64,000 nucleotides of DNA from Neospora caninum Liverpool (GCF_000208865.1 NC_018390.1:785777-849776); one strand, 5' to 3'. Shown: positions 36,701 to 49,586, counted from the stretch's first letter. Numbers and translations are program-made. Notes: generated by a model not told the origin, from the sequence alone.

Positions 36701-38074
36701 CCAATACAGATACGAAGCCGGGAGGTCTCCTGACGGATCCCGACTTCTCGCTGCTCTCAACTATCACTGACGGATCCCTCGATTCATCTTCGACTGGCTC
36801 ATGTTCGCCTCACACACACACATACACACACATACACACACACACACACACTCTGATTTCTCCCGCCGGTCTCCAACACCTTGGGCAAGTGCCGTCGTCC
36901 AACGGTTCCATTCAAACTGTTCAAACGCCGTGGAGTGCCGTCGCCCCCATAGCCCCCGCTTGACCGCGTTCCCTTCTCCGGACACAGCAAGACACAAGCG
37001 GGAGCTGGACTCCCCGTTACAGGTGCTAGACGCCGCCATCTACCTCTCTGTTCCAGCCACGGAAACCCGTCCTATTTCCGGTCTCCACCACGTACAGTTG
37101 AAGGCTGAATAAACACGTCACAGACTCCGTGGCACGCCACTCAATTCTTCGCCTCCCACCCAGGGACAGCCAATTCCTCCACATAAAAAAAAGGGGCCGT
37201 CACCTAGCGCTGGTGTCGGTTCTCGGCCGCACCACGGTTACCTACGCACACTGACTCATCTACCAGAAGGAGTCCGGGACCGCGGTTTCTTCGACAGTCG
37301 CCTGACACTCGAGTGACTTCTGCTTCTTTGTGTGTACCACCGTCTCGAGCCTGTGTTGGCGACGCCCAGTTCCGGGACAAACTCCTCAGCGGCCTCCTGC
37401 TACCCGCCCAGTGGCTTACACCCGGAGCCTGTAGGTGACAAGATCGTAGCCGGTCGCAACCTACTGAAGCGTCTCCGCGCTATAGCAACTAGTGTCCTCG
37501 CATTGATGCGTCGCCACCTGGCACAAAGTCTATCGATTCCACCGCGTCTCTCTAGACGTGTTGACGCGAACATCAGCATCCACGCGTCAACCACCGCCGC
37601 GCCTCTCTGCCGCACCTGGGCACGAGATAGGGACGACCGCCGCTGCAGACGTGGCGTGCCGCCCGCTGCTTTGTGGATCTCGCTCGGGGTGAAGGTACGT
37701 CCAATGGTTGCCTCACATGGGAGCTCTGCAGCGGCTCACGGAGACGTCTGACACTTCCACCGACAGCGGGTCCCATCTGGAGAGCAGGTGGCCTTCCCAG
37801 CTACACGTTCACACGGTATCACGAACCACCAACAGAAGCCGCAATGCCGTGAGCAACGACCCCGTTTCTTCTGCGTCAGTGCTATTCCAGCTGACTCACT
37901 GCCTCCGCCTGACGCATGACGTGGACCATTATGCAGTCATCCAATACAGATACGAAGCCGGGAGGTCTCCTGACGGATCCCGACTTCTCGCTGCTCTCAA
38001 CTATCACTGACGGATCCCTCGATTCATCTTCGACTGGCTCATGTTCGCCTCACACACACACATACACACACATA

Positions 38075-38105
<31 letters not shown>

Positions 38106-39920
38106 TCTGATTTCTCCCGCCGGTCTCCAACACCTTGGGCAAGTGCCGTCGTCCAACGGTTCCATTCAAACTGTTCAAACGCCGTGGAGTGCCGTCGCCC
38201 CCATAGCCCCCGCTTGACCGCGTTCCCTTCTCCGGACACAGCAAGACACAAGCGGGAGCTGTACTCCCCGTTACAGGTGCTAGACGCCGCCATCTACCTC
38301 TCTGTTCCAGCCACGGAAACCCGTCCTATTTCCGGTCTCCACCACGTACAGTTGAAGGCTGAATAAACACGTCACAGACTCCGTGGCACGCCACTCAATT
38401 CTTCGCCTCCCACCCAGGGACAGCCAATTCCTCCACATAAAAAAAAGGGGCCGTCACCTAGCGCTGGTGTCGGTTCTCGGCCGCACCACGGTTACCTACG
38501 CACACTGACTCATCTACCAGAAGGAGTCCGGGACCGCGGTTTCTTCGACAGTCGCCTGACACTCGAGTGACTTCTGCTTCTTTGTGTGTACCACCGTCTC
38601 GAGCCTGTGTTGGCGACGCCCAGTTCCGGGACAAACTCCTCAGCGGCCTCCTGCTACCCGCCCAGTGGCTTACACCCGGAGCCTGTAGGTGACAAGATCG
38701 TAGCCGGTCGCAACCTACTGAAGCGTCTCCGCGCTATAGCAACTAGTGTCCTCGCATTGATGCGTCGCCACCTGGCACAAAGTCTATCGATTCCACCGCG
38801 TCTCTCTAGACGTGTTGACGCGAACATCAGCATCCACGCGTCAACCGCCGCCGCGCCTCTCTGCCGCACCTGGGCACGAGATAGGGACGACCGCCGCTGC
38901 AGACGTGGCGTGCCGCCCGCTGCTTTGTGGATCTCGCTCGGGGTGAAGGTACGTCCAATGGTTGCCTCACATGGGAGCTCTGCAGCGGCTCACGGAGACG
39001 TCTGACACTTCCACCGACAGCGGGTCCCATCTGGAGAGCAGGTGGCCTTCCCAGCTACACGTTCACACGGTATCACGAACCACCAACAGAAGCCGCAATG
39101 CCGTGAGCAACGACCCCGTTTCTTCTGCGTCAGTGCTATTCCAGCTGACTCACTGCCTCCGCCTGACGCATGACGTGGACCATTATGCAGTCATCCAATA
39201 CAGATACGAAGCCGGGAGGTCTCCTGACGGATCCCGACTTCTCGCTGCTCTCAACTATCACTGACTGATCCCTCGATTCATCTTCGACTGGCTCATGTTC
39301 GCCTCACACACACACATACACACACACACACACACACACTCTGATTTCTCCCGCCGGTCTCCAACACCTTGGGCAAGTGCCGTCGTCCAACGGTTCCATT
39401 CAAACTGTTCAAACGCCGTGGAGTGCCGTCGCCCCCATAGCCCCCGCTTGACCGCGTTCCCTTCTCCGGACACAGCAAGACACAAGCGGGAGCTGGACTC
39501 CCCGTTACAGGTGCTAGACGCCGCCATCTACCTCTCTGTTCCAGCCACGGAAACCCGTCCTATTTCCGGTCTCCATCAAGTACAGTTGAAGGCTGAATAA
39601 ACACGTCACAGACTTCATGGCACGCCACTCAAATCTTCGCCTCCCACCCAGGGACAGCCAATTCCTCCACATAAAAAAAAAGGGTCGTCACCTAGCGCTG
39701 GTGTCGGTTCTCGGCCGCACCACGGTTACCTACGCACACTGACTCATCTACCAGATTGAGTCCGGGACCGCGGTTTCTTCGACAGTCGCCTGACACTCGA
39801 GTGACTTCTGTTTCTTTGTGTGTACCAACGTCTCGAGCCTGTGTTGGCGACGCCCAGTTCCGGGACATTCTCCCCAACTTCCTTTTGCTACCCGCCCAAT
39901 GACGTACAACCGGAGCCTGG
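33784..39920. repeat. tandem array of about 1.24-kb units
   Basis: The marker CTGACGCATGACGTGGACC recurs at 33784, 35433, 36669, 37909 and 39163, giving units of 1649, 1236, 1240 and 1254 bp and a partial last unit that fades out near 39920. Unit 1 has about 410 bp that units 2-5 lack; in its place they have a CA/TA microsatellite whose length explains the size differences. Units 2-4 differ by only a few bases. Unit 1 also holds a run of 15 C (34007-34021). Each unit has an AATAAA, an A8 tract and an open plus-strand stretch of about 139 codons without an ATG start. I recognise no transposase, reverse transcriptase or structural RNA. Confidence 0.95.
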
Positions 39921-42818
39921 ATAATACCGGGATATGCTCCCTACGGGGGTTTCGATTGCCGCGTGTGTCGTATCTTGCTATATCTCTCTCTCCCATGTTC
40001 GCGTCTTCGCGGCAACAGGAGCGTCGTGTGACAAATGGTATGAGCGTACCAATGATATCCGTGAGGTCTGTACAGCACACCGTCGCCTGTTAGGAACTCG
40101 CTGCTCATCATTAAGCAACAGCGTCCGCCTGCTCATGTTGCCGGCACTACCCGCTTCCACATCCCTGTTTCTCCTTGATGGTTTCTTGCTTTTAAACGGA
40201 AAAAACAGAAGCGATCTGCATCCTGCTGCCTCCCACGGAGCGGCAGTGGCCACTGTTGTCTGGGGGGCGGAGTTCAACGGAAATGACGCTGTCCGTGGGT
40301 TCTAGGACCGAGAGAGCAATTGCCAACCGAGCCTCGTGTGCGCATGTGAAGCAAGAGCTGCTCCATCAGTGGAACTCGCACGCCCCCTCCCCCACACCAC
40401 CTTAGAAGCTGCAGCGGATAGTCAGGATGCCGACAGGGCGGCGCGTTGTGTTTCTACCCAGGCAGCTAGAAGGCATACTACTTCCGCCTGAAGAACGAGG
40501 AAAAGCAAGTAAAATAAAGCCCGCTGTTCAACGCCTCGTGGTACAGCGGCACCTTTCTCCACGCTGCTGGGGGCACGAGCTTGCCCTTCAGTTCGTGCGG
40601 AGCATGACGACGTTTGTTCAGAAATGGGAACGAAGTGGATATCGTGCACAGCGCCAGGCCGTCTAGCGGCGACCCTGCGTACATCCTTCTCTTCCTGAAA
40701 GGCGGCATCACGATATCGGAGAAGGTAGCTCGACTGGAGAGTCGTCTGTGTCTTGTGTTTCCGTCCCAGCGGGTACCACATGTACCTGGTTCACTCACCA
40801 GATGTATCTCTCATCTCAGATAACGGGGGTACTACTTCTGGACCTCCGGGACCCTTGAGAATGACCCTCTCGCAGTGCCTTCGAAATGGACGCGCCTACC
40901 GCCGCTTCACCATACTCCCGATAAAGCCACAAGGCGCTACAGAGGAACAAATTATCCCTGTTACCGCTTGCGCCCTCTAGCTCGTTTAGACGGCGCGCTT
41001 ACCACGTGAAACAGAATACGCATTTCCGTGCTATCAGGAGAACGGAAAAAACGGTGAGCTATGCCTAGGTCCGGGTTCGAACTTTCCGCGGCACCCTTCG
41101 TTAAGACCAAATAGCACCCTTCATTTACCACGGAACCGCCTCGGGAACCATGGTAAGGGTTCAGCGGCTTGGAATAGGCGTATGCCTGCTAGGGCCGTAC
41201 TGAGAGAGGCTCCACAGGCCGCGCTACCCATGATGCACTGCGTCAACTGGCGCAGATGGAACGGCAAAGCATTAACGAGCTCCAGGGTATGCGAACTCCC
41301 CCAGACTATACTTTCTGGCAGCAACGCGGAAAAGACACATTGTGTGGGCCCCCAGTGACAGGCGCCCTACCAACGGATTTGATACATCTGCTTCCCCCAC
41401 GTGTTCCCCGAGACCAGGTGACGCACATGGTTCGCCACCACTGCGATGACGAGTCAATAGTCACAGCCAACCCAGTCGGCAGCTAGGTGCCCAATCATCG
41501 TGCCTCCACACATTCCACAAATACAGATTCAGTGTCTGCCGCATTCTAGTACAGATTCGGTTTCCAGGTGGGTCTGGGGACAGAGAATCTTTTGTGTCAT
41601 TCTCAAATGGGAGGGGGACCTCGAAAAGACACCAGACCGTGCTGATGAGGCCGGACGGAGTGAGCAAGAAGAGAACACCGCATGCGCCTGCTGCTGGTCC
41701 AGACGCGTATATCCACTGAGCCAAGTGTTCTCTGCAAGCTTGTGGAAGCTCACGTCCCTCACGAGCGTCGGGAGCACGGCGCAAGACCTCGTTGACTTAC
41801 TATCTTTAAACACAAGGCATTGAATACCAGTTCGTTACCCGATACACGCAAAGGGAGACTACAGGACTTGTTTAGAGTACCCCTTGGCACCTCGTACACC
41901 GTTACAGTGACAGGGCGGTCGAGGACGGACGTGGGGCAAAAGTGTGTGAGTGCCCGTCTGCGTCTTCGCTCTAAGGGTTCCCACTCGGTCAAAATACGTC
42001 CTTCAGCTCACTTTCTGTAGGGGTAGCAGACAGGCAGAAATCATACGTTGCACCCATGACAAGAAGGCGTGATGAGGTATCCCTCAGTTCCCTTGGAATC
42101 TACACCCTGCAGAAGCGATAAGAGTAGGATCGCGGATCGCCGCCAGCCCGCGGCAACCTCGAAGGCGCACACGTCGGACGGCACACGAAACGGCAGTCGG
42201 TTTCAAAAGAACGCTGTTGACTGTGACGGGGGGGTGGCGGATGGTCTCCACAAGAGAGGTCGTTCCAAACGCTGAACACTTTACCTGCGTGGTTCCATGG
42301 CTCTTGCATGGCAGTTCATGGAGCCGGGCTAGTGGTGACCCTGTTTCAAGACGCCAGTACTACTCCAGTTCGCCAAAAAAGTCGGCACGCAATCATTGGT
42401 ATATCTCCTAAAGGTCGGTGCGCCGCCCATGTTATCACGCGATGTGCCGGTGTGGGAGCACAGCCGTACTTTCGCTGGTGACTGTGGTGAAGAGACAGAA
42501 CAATCAAAGGTCGCTTGTCTCCGACGCGATGCTCTGTCCGAAAAACATGCAGAGCTTTACTCTTCGCCTGAGCGGATAAATGCACCCGAGTCCTGAGGCG
42601 ATGTAACGCACGGGTGCGATGACGTTTGGGTAACCGCTCCATCGTTTCGGTGAGGGGATAAGCGCTCAGTTCCGGAGAACAGGCACGTGAAGGACGAGGG
42701 ACAGATGGGGAAGCGAAGCCTCAACGTCAGACCCATTAAGGGCGCGTAGCAGTCTCGTACATTTCTCATGTGTTTTAGGAGTGACGCTGATCTCTCTCAT
42801 TAGTCTGAGGCGTTACGA
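39921..42818. other. no supported gene
   Basis: Several plus-strand frames of 65-125 codons lie here (for example 40427-40666, 41256-41486 and 41500-41823), with antisense frames of similar length. None has a recognisable domain or joins to a neighbour by splice sites in phase. The frames follow each other in a way that could mean a decayed mobile element, but I see no diagnostic motif. Confidence 0.3.
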
Positions 42819-44262
42819 TTAGCCTTGACTGTCTGCTGTATCAGGACTCACTATAAACTGCATTCGTGAATGCGATTGCTGTTTAGGGTTCTCGCACCCG
42901 AGCTTTCCTCCACCTCCCGTCCCTGAACGCCGGCACAGCTTGCAGTGCTGGCACCGCTTCTGGCTGCGAGTGTCTCTATACAGAAGATGAAAATCTGAGC
43001 AGTAGAAAATCTGAAATCTGTGATGTCACCCTTCAGCGACGTGCTTCAACCGTGGGGTTGTCGGACAGCAAAACAAGACGCTGAAACTCTCTGACAGGTT
43101 TAAAGTGGACTTACGCATTCGTCGTCATCTTCATTACCATTTGACCCATCCTCGCCGCTCCCGCCGCTATTAATCAGGCGCCGCGAGGTCGTGCCTTCAC
43201 GCAAATCCCCCCGTCGAGAACGCGAACCGGCGCAACGGCGGATCCAGGCGGAAAGAGCAGAAACTGTCAAGACCAAGACGGCCAACGCCGCTATCCGCCT
43301 CGGGTTTGATATTCTGGAGAAGCGTCGCCTCCACAAGGCTCTGAAGGGAGGAGCAAAACGAGCAGCAAAATGACGAGTTCTTCGCGCTGAGCTGTATCTG
43401 TGCAGGCTCTGCTCAGAAGAGCAAGATGTAGGCGGAAATCCGTAGCTGAAGCTACTGGAGACATAGTTTCCTGGCAGCGAACTCTCCACCGAGAAATCGC
43501 GGGGCCGGCTTCGCGTGTGACGACACACGGCGGATGAAGCGTGCAGGACACGTTCATTCAATTCAGAGTCTGCAGGAAAATGCGTGGAATGACGGAATCA
43601 GAATATACACAGACAAAAAATGGAAGACCGCCGCAGAGGCGAAGGGGCGAGAGGAAGCCGCAGTTGCTGCTGCGCTTGTATCAGCTCAACTGAACGATGT
43701 GAGAGTCAATGAGACGGGCTGTCGGGGCCGATATGTAAGAAGATGTACAGGTTTCACAGAGGCACGCCAACAGTCTGGCAGCGTCGTTGGGTGCTCTGGG
43801 TTGAGAGAGAAGGTGTGCACGGCAGGGACGGGCAAGCGACGGAGTCACTTGGTGTCTGGACAGGGAAGCGTGGCACACGGTACAGACCCTAGCCCAAGCC
43901 AGGAATGAGAGGTTCGGCTGCCAAGCCGCATTCCAGAAAGGGAACACTTTGACGTTAATACGTACAGAAACTGCTGGGGTTTTCTGCAGCTTTGCCTCAC
44001 ACCATTCCCTCCAGAGAGCGCGCGACAGATCTTCACAGGAGTGACGAAGTTTCGCAGCTTACTGGATGTTGCTCCGAGCACGGGGATGACTGGATATGTC
44101 ATTACGTTGTAACTGTTCTTCGACATGTGCCTTCTGCACCAGACCTGGTGTGCTGGAAGCAGGCAGTGGCGGAGACTGCAAACACTCGGTTCCAACGAAG
44201 CCACGATGCAGAAGTATGCTGGCTCCAGGCAGCAGCCAGAGAAAAAAACGTGCCATCTTCAT
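42819..44262 (-). CDS. predicted secreted/membrane protein with TEXEL-like RRL motif
   Basis: Exons on the minus strand: 44262-44106, 43569-43115 and 43010-42819 (stop TAA); phases 1 then 0; total 804 nt, 267 residues. Donors are GTAATG and GTAAGT; acceptors are CCTGCAG and ATTTCAG. The start MKMARFFLWLL gives a signal peptide. Residues 144-162 form a hydrophobic helix flanked by Arg, and residues 182-184 are RRL in TTSRRLINSGG, followed by an acidic Gly/Ser/Asn/Asp/Glu stretch. Exon 3 is Cys-rich (RCQHCKLC). In Toxoplasma, RRLxx is the site cut by the Golgi protease ASP5 in many dense-granule and exported proteins, so a parasitophorous-vacuole role is a reasonable guess. The first two exons are well supported; the last could instead splice at GTGAGT near 42850. 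Known dense-granule proteins share this layout, but I cannot name an orthologue. Confidence 0.55.
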
Positions 44263-45476
44263 CTTGACGTCACCGTGTGCCACAGACTTTCAGTACCTGC
44301 TTTACTTGAATTGAAAATGCGAAGGAGTCACGCAACCTCGCCAGGGAAAGAGCTGTCGACAATCTTTTGGTGGAAGAACGTACGGCGGGCTGGTAGGCAA
44401 GTGCTACTACCGTTAAAGAAGAGAAACGGCTAGAAGGGTGAGAACCTCTGATGTAGCCTCACCACAAGTCCTGCCAGAGAAGCGCGACACCACTTTTGCA
44501 CAAAGCTAGACTAGCGCCTGGCGGTGCTACTTGAACCTCGACGGGGACGCATGCTCCTAGCGGACCGCATCTGAACGAAACTATCTTTAATTTCGGTATA
44601 TACGCAGGTGTGCCTACAAGTGATCGACGCATCTAAGCATGCAAAACTAGACGATATCCAGATCTCTGGTGTAATTTGCAGCGCTCCTGGAACGGCGCTG
44701 TCGTTGAGTGGCTTTTTTTGCATGCGGGCTCAAGGAGTCAAACCGGTCTCCCAGGTCTCCGTGATCACTGCAGAGGCTCGCCTCCCCTCGCGAGTCAACA
44801 ACCAAGCCCCAACGCACTACCCCCCCGGCGCCCAGAACCCGGCACAGCGCAGACGGACGACAGTTGCCCTCAGTATTTTGGGGAGCTGGCGATATATATG
44901 CGCGCGAAGTAGCAGCACATGTCGTCCACCTACGGTCGGCATTACTGAAGAGGTTAAAACATTGGACGGGAAATGCTGGCAGCTGACGCGGTCCACAGAA
45001 CCTGGATGCACAGAGAAAACAACCGGGTTTTTTCGGGCTCCATTGCCAAAGAGTATACGAATCAAGTTTCAAAAGTGTTTGCTTGGAGTCGGCGCCGTTC
45101 CTTGGACGCCTGAGAATTATTTAGCAGTGCAGCGTCTCCGTGTTTTCCCTCGACAGACACTCGAGCTCCACAAAATCGGGTACCTGCGTCACAGAAAGAG
45201 AACTTGGGAATGAAAAGGCCACTCGTAACGTTTGCTCTCTGCGTCTCACTTCTGGTTTGTGTAGTCGACGAAGTATTCTAGGCAGACTCTCTCTGTTGGC
45301 CGGGCGAACTCAGTTCGCTCTGACCAGCTCTGCCATACACCGTTCATGACTTCTGCGTTTGTTTCTGCAACGTCCTTATCCCAAGCCACCCCTTCGCCTC
45401 GTTTGTGTACAAGCTGCTGTTTTTGAGAAAAAGCCGTGCGATCCTATATTGGCGAGCTTCCTTCACTTTCGCAACG
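44263..45476. other. intergenic region between divergent genes
   Basis: This 1.2-kb gap separates a minus-strand gene (start 44262) from a plus-strand gene (start 45477), so it should hold both promoters. A plus-strand frame of about 200 codons (44608-45213) begins with GTG, not ATG, and has antisense frames of similar length. I do not call it a gene. Confidence 0.4.
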
Positions 45477-46705
45477 ATGGTCAAGTACTGCGGGGCCAAA
45501 AAGTGCGACTTAATCGATCTCCTGAATGCTGCGACCACGTCGAGGGAACGCAACAAGGTCGTGAAGCAGCTAAAGAAATTTGACCCGTGCCCGAGACGGG
45601 AACTCGATGTGGAATTCGACGCAAAAGACTGCAGCTGCAAAAAGTATAACCAGACGCAGTACTTCATGTGAGAACATCCACGAGCTCTCTTGAGCCGATT
45701 CAGGAACTCTCGTGCTTCCGGGGTTTTTTCGAAATGTGGAAATTGCTCGTGTGGACTTCTCTAATGTGACCCCTTTACGAATCTACCGTTTCTGTTCATC
45801 TCACGTGATTCTTGGTGAAATGGGGAGGTGACTACTAGTTCTGTGAACATCCAAGTTCTGCCTTCGTCGAACGTTAGACGGAAGACGGCATGGTTTGCTG
45901 GAAGTTTGTCTAGGTGGGGGAATACTACCAGTTACCTTTCTATGTACGTGTACTTGAAAAACACCCGGGGGGTCAAGTACCTCACGGGATTTTTTCAATA
46001 CGCATATGGTGTTTGCAGTCGCCGGTATCACCATGTCAACGCCTTTCTATGTGTGACATTTCGGCGCATTAGCTCCACACACTAGTGGTCACTATTGTGC
46101 AGAGGAAAATGCTACATTTTGACTACCAGGAGAAGGTTTACTGGAGCTTTACAGGCGTAGACACTTGTAGAACACAAAAGATCAGTGGTGACTTACAGCA
46201 AAGCACAGATTTCCATTTATCAAAAAGGAACGTCTCATTTTTTCACTCAATAAGAATCGTCAGCGGAATTGTCACAAATGGCTTGGTGCCCATCGGTCTT
46301 TGTTTTCAGGTGCTGGAGGTGCGACAAACCAAAGACGACGTCAGTCAAAGTCATGTGGAACAGTCCCAAAGGTATACAGATTTTCCGGCTGGGAACCAAA
46401 GGCTGCAAGCAGATCCTCCTATTGTTTGTCTTGTCTTAGCGAAGAGAGAAACACTCTGTTGGGACTAAAACGTTTATTTTCAGAAGACGCGTGCCAAGAG
46501 AGGAATTGGTCGTCGCTGCACATTCCATTTTTGATCCTCTGGTCATTCGAAAGGCCCATCACGTTCTCCATATTCTGATGCCTGTTTTTTTGCAGGTTTG
46601 AAAATAATATGCAACACATGCTACTTCGCTTTGAACGCGAATGCGGACCTGGAGAGGTCCAGGAAGGAAAACGCGCAGTACTACGATTTCATGAAGAAAA
46701 AGTAG
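45477..46705 (+). CDS. small GATA-like zinc-finger protein
   Basis: Three exons: 45477-45667, 46310-46371 and 46596-46705 (stop TAG). Phases are 2 and 1; total 363 nt, 120 residues. Donors are GTGAGA and GTATAC; acceptors are TTTTCAG and TTTGCAG. The ATG has A at -3 and G at +4. The zinc finger spans the two short exons: C65-x2-C68, then a loop with W80, P83 and G85, then C90-N-T-C93. This resembles a GATA-type finger (Cys pair, Trp, Pro-x-Gly, CNxC), with a slightly long loop of 21. The first 60 residues hold five more cysteines (C5, C10, C38, C52, C54) that may bind a second metal. The C-terminus is a charged helix rich in Lys. Likely nuclear and nucleic-acid binding, but another treble-clef zinc protein cannot be excluded. 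Confidence 0.75.
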
Positions 46706-48676
46706 CGACTGCCTGTCCAAGCAGCCCGGTTCGCCCGCGTGTCGGCACGCCTCGTCCTCTTCTAAAGTCTGCTTCTGCGGAAACCTCGAAGGCCGTCAGA
46801 TGAAGTTTGTCGTATGCCGTTTGCTCTCAGTTGCGGGGGCCGTGATAAACTACTTTGGAACTAGTGTCGAACTCAGGTCTACCATACCATGAATAACGTG
46901 CGGATGCCTATGCACCAGCCTAGGGTCCCAGGTCTGCTACGTCTTCCTGTCAGCCGCAGTCACTCCGCGAACCAAAGTGCGTATAGAAATACAACGCAGA
47001 AATCTCCCACAGAACAGGATGGGGGCGATATCGATATTTGTTGAAAGAGAAGTCAGGGTAGTGCGAGCAGGTGGCCTGGGAGTTGAAGGCATACACGCGT
47101 CACACCAACCCACCGCATATTTACAAACTGCTGTCCGTGCACCATTATCCCAGACCACGGACGGATGATATTGACCAAGATTCCCTACAATGTTGAGGTT
47201 ATCACGACGTCGTCACGTCTTGTGTACCACCGTTCTCATGTTCCTTCTGTAGAGCGGACGATGCTTCACTGTTGCGTTCTGCACTGCCTTGTCACCGTTT
47301 AGGTCACTACAGAAACTTCCGTAATATGTACCGCGCGGTGTCGATTTCGCAGATAAGCCGCTGCCCTGCTGCATTCACAGATCAACAGAAGAAAAGTGAA
47401 CTGTGGAGACAGAACGGGGATTATGCAGAGCATGAGCATGCATCCTGTAAATCAGTGGTCAATTAAGTATAGCAGAACCTCGTTCCTGTCTTACGTATTT
47501 CTGGTATTAGTTGCTTTACTTCTTTTGCAGTTCTCGAAGAGGCCGTGCAAGAAGCAGGTAGAGATTTGTTTCTCGATTTCGAACTCGAGAGTGTGTGAGC
47601 CGTCAGTAGTTGTAACACCTCGACCGGATAATAAGCCTAATTGACATTCCTGAACTAAATCTGTCTCCAAATTTCTAAATAAAAATATGCTCAGTTCCCC
47701 ACACTACGGTCGCCTAGCAGCAGGTTCGGCGATTCAACACATATATGTACGGGGTAGCTGAACACCTCAGGGCGAAAAACGAAAAATGTGCCCACCTCTT
47801 ATCGCCCCATTGCATCCTCTTCCAGGTCTTCGTAGCCCTGTTCTTTCCGCGCCCTCAGCGCCACTGTATACGAACATCTCTACCAATTTTCGAACTTTTA
47901 CTAGTGGTCTCGTCCTCTTTCCGCATCGCACTATGCATTGCGTGCGTTGGCGACGCAGCTCAAAAAAAAAGCAAATTCCAGCGGAAGCAAGTCAGGATCA
48001 ACACCTCTAGCTCTGGTATTCAGGGTAGAAGCCATCTGAACAAAGGGTACGTACGGGAGTGCTACAAGCATCGGCTGCTGCACAGCAAGGGAAGACAGTT
48101 ATTTCTGTAATCACAACAGCTACATTGTTGCTAGCCTCAACGTTTCCTGGTTAATCTAAAAGCCATCCTCATGTTGGAACCGACAATTTCATATGGTCTT
48201 TTACTGCTCTGCCTTCCCTTCCGTCCGGTAATGAGACCTGAAGGGAAGGCAGGCGACGAAACCACGGATTCTAACCCAGGATTACTGGGCCACTAGCTGG
48301 TAAGACAATAGGGAATTGCTTTCTTTCTAGCTTCGTACCAGCTACATACCGTTGCTCGGCACCTCGAAGCTAATTTTCACTGCTGCTGAACGGCCGCATG
48401 CGACCCGAATGACTCCAAGTAGTGAAGAGCACGAGACTTGAAATGCCTTCGGAAAAGCGCGGGCAACCCGTCGAGTTCTCTTCATCGAGAGAGAGAGAAG
48501 CCGGTTACATATAGCGGGACAAAGCTTGCTCATACAGACCATAGTCATTCATAGTTAAGCAGAAAACAGGCACCTCTGACTTCTCCCAGCTCGACGAAAC
48601 CTCAGAAACATACAACGCCACAACAGTCCTTTATATCGTTTGCATACATGCAAGCAGCAAAAACGGTGCCAGCCTG
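46706..48676. other. no supported gene
   Basis: This gap lies between two genes that converge on it (plus-strand zinc-finger gene, minus-strand SUMO gene), so it should hold both 3' ends. One plus-strand frame (47396-47644) has a hydrophobic run and good-looking splice sites at 47531 and after the CAAGAAGCAG near 47557, but I cannot join it to anything in phase. Confidence 0.4.
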
Positions 48677-49541
48677 TCATGCCCCCCCCGTTTGCTGAAC
48701 CATAGCATCAATAACATCTCCGTCTTCGATACCCATATCTAAGGGGGTTTTCTCCGGTTTTACACGCTCTCCATCGAACAGAAATCTTACAGCGTCCATG
48801 TGTTGGCCTAGACGATTGCAGTATGCCTGCATAAGTTTCTCAAGCTTAGTCTTCTTCTTGATTTTGAAGTATACCTCACTTCCGTCCTGCATACAAGCCC
48901 GTAGATGGAGAAAGACGCAACACTCACCTCGTGAAAAGTCGTCTTTGCCAACCACTCGACCACCCTCATGATTCAGCAAAAGCCACGTTCACTTTGAACG
49001 GACAGTGCACCACAGCAATCGTTGTTCCGTACTGTTCACATGGCAAAGTTCTTCCTTCTATGATATGAAAAATGAAGGCGGTCTGGATGTTACGTGCGCA
49101 AAAAAGAGTTGACGTAGAAGCTCAACACCCCCTTCCTCCCGGTGTGCGTATGCATACACCTCACGGTACCGGTTGGCCGAAGTAACTACGCCAACAACGC
49201 CCAAACCAGCGAGGCTGCTCAGTTGCGGGATTGATGAAGCAACGTGCCTTTCTTCTCTTGAAGTTGTCTCTGCGAAATTTCTCCTCTGCAGCAACAAAGC
49301 AACGCCCTATTGCGTGTTGACACACACCCATAGGCGATCTTCCAGGAGACGTAAAGCAGAGTATTAGGCAACGCGCGCATTGCCTTGCGGCCACGTTACC
49401 AACGGGACGCGATGGTGTTCAGAGAAAGAAAAATCATCTATAACTCGCTAGGGAACAGGAAAACGATCCACTTACGGGTGAGCGAACCTTAAGCTGCATA
49501 TGCTCCTTTTCCCCAGCATCGTCCTTTTTGTCGTCCGACAT
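48677..49541 (-). CDS. SUMO: small ubiquitin-like modifier (SUMO)
   Basis: Two exons on the minus strand: 49541-49476 (22 codons, start MSDDKKDD) and 48886-48677 (stop TGA), joined in phase 0 at RSP|DGSEVYFK; total 91 residues. The donor is GTAAGTGG and the acceptor TGTATGCAG. It has the SUMO hallmarks: a flexible acidic/Lys N-tail, LKV followed by DGSEVYFKIKK, the helix around LMQAYCNRLG, RFLFDGERV, and a C-terminal IDAMVQQTGG. SUMO is attached to lysines of nuclear and other proteins through the E1/E2 (Ubc9) cascade after a protease trims the tail; here only one residue (Ala) follows the Gly-Gly. An in-frame ATG three codons upstream (49550) has a poorer context (T at -3, against A at -3 here), so I chose the second. 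Confident call. Confidence 0.97.
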
Positions 49542-49586
49542 CGTGTCCATAAAAATCGTTCAGGGAAAACGCACTTGGACTGATAA

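Noticed and set aside
43191..43373. Basic 60-codon plus-strand frame (Lys/Arg/Ala-rich)
   Set aside because: It is antisense to the well-supported second exon of the RRL-motif protein and is best read as its shadow.
44608..45213. Plus-strand frame of about 200 codons
   Set aside because: No ATG start, antisense frames of similar length, low-complexity composition, and no splice links to neighbours.
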